Part shown: in pieces, positions 60,251 through 64,000 of the stretch | How the letters are laid out: every line of letters starts with the position of its first letter | Numbering within the stretch: position 1 is the first letter of the stretch | Source: Herpetosiphon aurantiacus DSM 785 | Lineage (GTDB): Bacteria; Chloroflexota; Chloroflexia; Chloroflexales; Herpetosiphonaceae | Assembly (NCBI GenBank): GCA_000018565.1 | Contig: CP000875.1 | Location: forward strand, 4,355,199-4,419,198 | Direction of reading: 5' to 3' | Length of the DNA: 64,000 bases | Made by a program: the position numbers and the translations under genes | The notes under the pieces: generated by a model | The model's input: the letters and a program-made list of their open reading frames with translations, nothing else | Database searches by the model: none | What the model was told of the DNA's origin: nothing

Positions 60251-61332
60251 CGGCCTCGCTCGTGATAACGCTCAATCGCCAAATCGATCAGCCGATCGAG
60301 TAATTCGCTATAGCCAAGGCCCGTAGCTTCCCACAATTTGGGATATTGGCTCATCGCCGTAAAGCCAGGGAAGGTATTAATTTCGTTGATATAGATCGCG
60401 CCAGTTTCGCGCTCGACAAAGAAATCGACCCGCGCCAAGCCAGCCCCGTCAATCGCTTTGAAGGCGGTAACTGCCATCTCGCGCAGCTGTTCGCTGGTCG
60501 CAGCATCAAGCTCCGCCGGAATTGCAAATTGGGTTTGGCCTTCAAGGTATTTATCGGCATAGTCGTAAAAATCGTTGGCAGGCAGCACTTCGCCTGGCAC
60601 TGAGGGCTTGGGATCGTCGTTGCCCAAAATTGCGACTTCAATTTCACGGGCATTGATGCCTTGCTCGACTACAATTCGCCGATCATAACCAGCGGCCTCG
60701 GCCATGCCAGTCGCCAATTCAGCTCGATTGCTGACTTTGCTAATACCAACGCTGCTACCTAAGTTGGCGGGCTTAACAAACATTGGATAGTGCAACGTAG
60801 CCTCAAGCCGCTCGTAGACAGCTTCGGGCTGGGTTTGCCAATCACGGCGCAAAACCAACTGCCAGGGCACTTGGGGCAAACCAGCGGCGGCAAAAGCCGA
60901 TTTCATCAAGCCTTTATCCATCCCAACTGAAGCCGCCAAAACTCCACAGCCAACATAGGGCAGATTGGCGAACTCAAACACCCCTTGAATCGTGCCATCC
61001 TCGCCAAATGGGCCATGCAAGACTGGAATAATCACATCCAAAGCCGCAACGTTGGTTTGTTCGGGCAAACTGCCAGCACTTTGCACAATCGCTGTTTCGC
61101 TGACGACACCAGCTTGCGGTGTACGGCCAAGCATCTTTTGGTCGGCCTGTTGCTCCAAGGCCAACAACGGATCACCGCCGCTGAGCCATTGGCCATTACG
61201 GGTGATTCCAATCGGAATCACGGTATATTTTTCAGGATCAAGCGCATTCATCACGGCCCGCGCCGATTTCAACGACACTTCGTGCTCGCCCGATTTCCCG
61301 CCAAAAACAATTCCAACCCGCCGTTTTGTCAT
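60247..61332 (-). CDS. ddl: D-alanine--D-alanine ligase
   Basis: The 361-residue ATP-grasp enzyme has [19 protein letters not shown], the glycine-rich [55 protein letters not shown] and [20 protein letters not shown]. This is the Ddl signature set and does not show the lactate-ligase substitutions that I can recognise. It makes the dipeptide end of the peptidoglycan precursor. The gene overlaps both ftsQ and murB by 4 bp, giving tight translational coupling. Confidence 0.96.
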
Positions 61333-62237
61333 AACGATTGATCCTCACTGGTGATCACGCGAACTTCTAATTCGAGTTCGATACCAAATTGTTTGAGCAC
61401 TTCGGTTTGGGCATATTCGGCCACCCGCAAAATATCGTTAGCCGTCGCCCCGCCCAAATTCAAGATATAGTTGGCATGTTTTTCGGCAATTTGGGCCGCG
61501 CCCATGCGAAAGCCTTTCAAGCCAGCAGCATCGATCAAACGGCCAGCCGTGGTATTGGCAGGGTTTTTAAACACCGAGCCACACGACGAGCCAGCGGGCG
61601 TGCGTTGCTTACGACCTTCGGCAATCTCAGCCATTTTGCTGGCGATCCACACTGGGTCATCGCGCCAAGCAGTCAACACGGCATCAAGCACATATGGAAT
61701 GCGCGTGGTTGGGCGATTGCCTGCCAGTCGTTTGAGTTGGCTGGTGCGATAGTCGAATTGAAAATCAGCCGCCGCCCACTCGACAATCTGGTTATCGGGC
61801 ATTAATAAACGGGCCGATTGCAGATGTTTGACAGTTTCGCCACCATAACAACCAGCATTACCATAAATTGCCCCGCCGATTGTGCCGGGCAAACCTTCGG
61901 CCCATTCGAGGCCCGCAATGCCTTGAGCCGCCAAGCGCCGCACTGTGCCAGCAGTTGGTGCACCAGCCTGCACATGAATCGTCAATTGATCGCCATGTTC
62001 ATGCAATTCAAAGCCAGTCGCGCGGTTGCGAATCACCAAGCCATTCCAGCCTGCATCGCTCATCAGCAAATTCGAGCCGCCGCCCAGCATAAAAATTGGC
62101 AACTGCCGAAGTTCAGCCCATTGCACCGCCTCAACCTGTTGCTCAGGGCTGGTAACGTTTACAAAATACCGCGCAGGGCCACCAATGCGCCAAGCTGTGT
62201 AGGGCGCGAGTAGCTCATGTTCGCGAAGATCGATCAT
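61329..62237 (-). CDS. murB: UDP-N-acetylenolpyruvoylglucosamine reductase
   Basis: The 302-residue flavoprotein has the FAD-binding [14 protein letters not shown] and [20 protein letters not shown], the [20 protein letters not shown] block, and the catalytic serine in [20 protein letters not shown], with C-terminal Glu in a [11 protein letters not shown] end. It is a type II MurB (no long insert). It reduces enolpyruvyl-UDP-GlcNAc to UDP-MurNAc. Its start lies 2 bp after the stop of the TPR gene (TAAGCATG), and its stop overlaps ddl. Confidence 0.96.
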
Positions 62238-62239
62238 GC

Positions 62240-63520
62240 TTAAACCTGTATTCCTATAGTTCGCAAGCGTTCACGCAAGCGTTTTTGTTCATCGTAATGG
62301 CCAAGACCTTGGCGCAATAAAAAGGCCGTATGCCAATGCTTGGCCGCATCATGGCGATCATTCCACTCATAGGCCAAATCGCCCAAACGCTCGCTGGCCA
62401 AGGCAATCCCGACTGTATCGCCCAATTGTTGGGCATTAGTCAGGGCAATATTGTAGTTGGTGCTGGCCGAGCCATAATCAGCTTGCGCCCGATAGGCATC
62501 GCCCAAGCGATTGTGCAGCATAATCTGGCCAACTCCAGGCGTGCGCCGATCCTCATATTGCAAGGCTTTGAGCAACGACTCAATCGCCGTTTGATAATCG
62601 CCGCGGGCATGGTGAATCACCCCAAGCACGGTGTAGGCGCGGGCGGTGCCAACCGCATCGTTTAATTTTTCGCGCAGCATCAGGCTTTCAGCTTGGCAAC
62701 GCAGCGCTTGATCCAAATCGTTTAATTCGAGATACGAAAGCGCCAATTTTTCATGAACAATCGCCACGCCCAACGTGCCAGGCAGATGTTCCTCGATTTC
62801 TAAGGCGCGTGAGTAGTAATCGGCTGCTTGTTGGCCGGAACCAATCAACCGATACACATCACCAATGCTTGTGATAATTTTAGCGATTGTTAGCCGATCG
62901 TCAATCACCGCTCCGCGTGCTTGTGCGGCGTTATAGAGGTGAATTGCTGCGGTATGGTGGCCTTGGAGTTGCTCAGTTTTACCAAGATGCAACAAAGCTT
63001 CGGCCTCAAGCGGCACATTGTTGGTAGTTCGAGCCAAATCGAGCGCCCGTTTTAATGTTTGCTCGGCGCTGCTATAATCGCGGATTGCTCGTTGCGAACG
63101 CCCCAAGGCCACCAACGAACCACCCTCAATTTGCACCGATTGCGCGGCGCGGGCTAAGGTCAACAATTGCTGAGCGTAAAACAAGGCATCATCGTGATTG
63201 CCCGCCCAATCCAGCACCGTCCAAGCCAAGCTGTAGGCCCGAATCGCAAAATTAGCGCGTTGCTCCTCGGCCAAACGGTTCAGATATTCCAAGGCCCGTT
63301 CACACCAAACTCGCGCATCAGCAATATTATGTTGAGCAATCACCGTTTCTGCTTGATCAAGCGCAGCCGTAATTGCGGCGGGCCATTCACAGGCCAATGC
63401 TAAATGCCATGCCATAATTCCATCCAAACCTTCAGGCCGCCCTGTCTGTTCAGCGTAGAGTTGACGCAAGCGCTCTGCCGCATCACGATGAAATTGGCGA
63501 TAGGCAGCATCAGCAATCAT
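62240..63520 (-). CDS. TPR protein embedded between murC and murB
   Basis: The 426-residue protein is almost wholly TPR/SNAP-like helices: IEGGSLVALGRSQRAIRDYS, LEAEALLHLGKTEQLQGHHT, TIAKIITSIGDVYRLIGSGQ, VAIVHEKLALSYLELNDLDQ and TARAYTVLGVIHHARGDYQT. The N-terminal 90 residues (DAAYRQFHRDAAERLRQLYA; WHLALACEWPAAITAALDQA) resemble the arm after the NTPase of LAL/AfsR-type regulators, but no NTPase or DNA-binding domain is present. There is no signal peptide. It starts 4 bp after murC and ends 2 bp before murB, so it is a built-in part of the operon. It may be a cytoplasmic scaffold for Mur enzymes; this is inference. Confidence 0.88.
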   Translation of the reverse strand: MIADAAYRQFHRDAAERLRQLYAEQTGRPEGLDGIMAWHLALACEWPAAITAALDQAETVIAQHNIADARVWCERALEYLNRLAEEQRANFAIRAYSLAWTVLDWAGNHDDALFYAQQLLTLARAAQSVQIEGGSLVALGRSQRAIRDYSSAEQTLKRALDLARTTNNVPLEAEALLHLGKTEQLQGHHTAAIHLYNAAQARGAVIDDRLTIAKIITSIGDVYRLIGSGQQAADYYSRALEIEEHLPGTLGVAIVHEKLALSYLELNDLDQALRCQAESLMLREKLNDAVGTARAYTVLGVIHHARGDYQTAIESLLKALQYEDRRTPGVGQIMLHNRLGDAYRAQADYGSASTNYNIALTNAQQLGDTVGIALASERLGDLAYEWNDRHDAAKHWHTAFLLRQGLGHYDEQKRLRERLRTIGIQV

Positions 63521-63524
63521 CGAA

Positions 63525-64000
63525 TCACCTCAGCGCCGCCACCAACCGCTCGCCAACCACAACCCCATCGCCAGCTCCCAAGGTCAGCACCACATCGCCA
63601 GCCTGCACATCGCGCAGCAATTGCTCAAACGCTTGGTCTAAATCGCCGACTGCCAAGGCATTGGGATGTTGCATGCCAGCCACGATTTGAGCGGTTGGGT
63701 CGCCCTTGCTGGTTTCGCGTGCCCCATACACCGCGCCAATTCGCACCAGATCCGCCTGCTCAAAAGCAGTTTGAAAATCAGCTAGAAACGCTTCCAAGCG
63801 GCTAAAGGTATGTGGCTGAAAATAGGCCACAATTCGTTGCGCTGGAAAGCGCTTGCGAGCTGCCGCCAAGGTCGCACGAATTTCCACCGGATGATGTGCA
63901 TAATCGTCGAATACGCGTACAGCACCAACTTGACCTTTTGGCTCGAAGCGTCGCGCTGCCCCTTGATAGTGGGCAATCGCTGCCACCGCTACCGCTAAAT
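63525..64000 (-). CDS. murC: UDP-N-acetylmuramate--L-alanine ligase, C-terminal part (cut by window)
   Basis: The frame is open through the window edge, so only about 158 C-terminal residues are visible. They include ARRFEPKGQVGAVRVFDDYA followed by HHPVEI, the MurC-specific DDYAHHP motif, AYFQPHTFSRLEAFLADF, and the final LTLGAGDGVVVGERLVAAL. These belong to the central ATPase/C-terminal binding domains of the Mur ligases. The enzyme adds L-alanine to UDP-MurNAc. The stop lies 4 bp before the embedded TPR gene. Confidence 0.95.
   Translation of the reverse strand, partial: LAVAVAAIAHYQGAARRFEPKGQVGAVRVFDDYAHHPVEIRATLAAARKRFPAQRIVAYFQPHTFSRLEAFLADFQTAFEQADLVRIGAVYGARETSKGDPTAQIVAGMQHPNALAVGDLDQAFEQLLRDVQAGDVVLTLGAGDGVVVGERLVAALR

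Noticed and set aside
1-64000. CRISPR array, tRNA, rRNA, transposase, integrase, toxin-antitoxin or phage defence genes
   Set aside because: Searching by eye on both strands, I found no regularly spaced repeats, no cloverleaf with a CCA end, and no coding region with the motifs of these systems.

Overview
The window reads as chromosome of a filamentous, predatory or hydrolytic Chloroflexota bacterium, most likely Herpetosiphon or a close relative. This is an inference from protein style and gene order, not from an rRNA gene: secreted polysaccharide lyases carry CBM2 modules on Thr-Pro-Ala-Arg linkers, TPR proteins and Ser/Thr kinases with TPR ectodomains are abundant, GC content looks to be near 50 percent, and several families of short GC-rich intergenic repeats are present. 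I found no rRNA, tRNA, CRISPR array, transposase or prophage gene. Layout from left to right: (1) 1-6784, plant-polysaccharide degradation: a 5'-truncated CBM2-pectate lyase (PL1), a CBM2-rhamnogalacturonan lyase (PL11) and a cytoplasmic GH3 beta-glucosidase behind a promoter with LacI-type palindromes. (2) 6940-18967, metabolism and signalling: a YkgJ-type Cys-cluster protein, methylcrotonyl-CoA carboxylase beta subunit, then SPFH protein, PsuK-like sugar kinase, receiver-GGDEF protein and a 1161-residue membrane TPR protein, followed by an acyl-CoA dehydrogenase and a methyltransferase. (3) 19163-28829, a Ser/Thr kinase with TPR ectodomain, a small membrane protein, peptide deformylase, a short CobW-type GTPase with an unknown partner, a MalT-like LuxR regulator, GMP synthase and a lipoprotein. 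(4) 29216-42402, small soluble proteins, a TRIC-type channel, GNAT proteins, a repeat protein, two tandem paralogous Ser/Thr kinases that share a 90-residue extracellular C-terminal domain and a 14-nt promoter core, an ATP-grasp/DinB/HAD operon and a GNAT-methyltransferase fusion.

(5) 42468-49384 on the minus strand: an RluA-type pseudouridine synthase fused to an RlmI-like methyltransferase, ScpA, a Glu/Leu dehydrogenase-family protein in which a usually conserved substrate lysine is serine, a membrane protein with a degenerate 2H-phosphoesterase-like domain, and an orphan peptide-type solute-binding lipoprotein. (6) 49640-55968, a complete Dpp/Opp-type ABC importer (binding protein, two permeases, two ATPases) read from a consensus promoter with a structured leader of about 160 nt. 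(7) 56305-64000, a division and cell-wall (dcw) cluster in the order murC, TPR protein, murB, ddl, ftsQ, small basic protein, ftsA, ftsZ. The TPR gene sits between murC and murB with 2-4 bp gaps, so it is co-translated with them.

The observations I consider strongest are the TPR gene embedded in the dcw operon, the tandem kinases with their shared ectodomain and promoter core, the dehydrogenase with the changed active site, and the RluA-RlmI fusion. Start codons were re-chosen in several genes where a ribosome binding site favours an internal codon. All family assignments come from reading motifs by eye; no database search was run.
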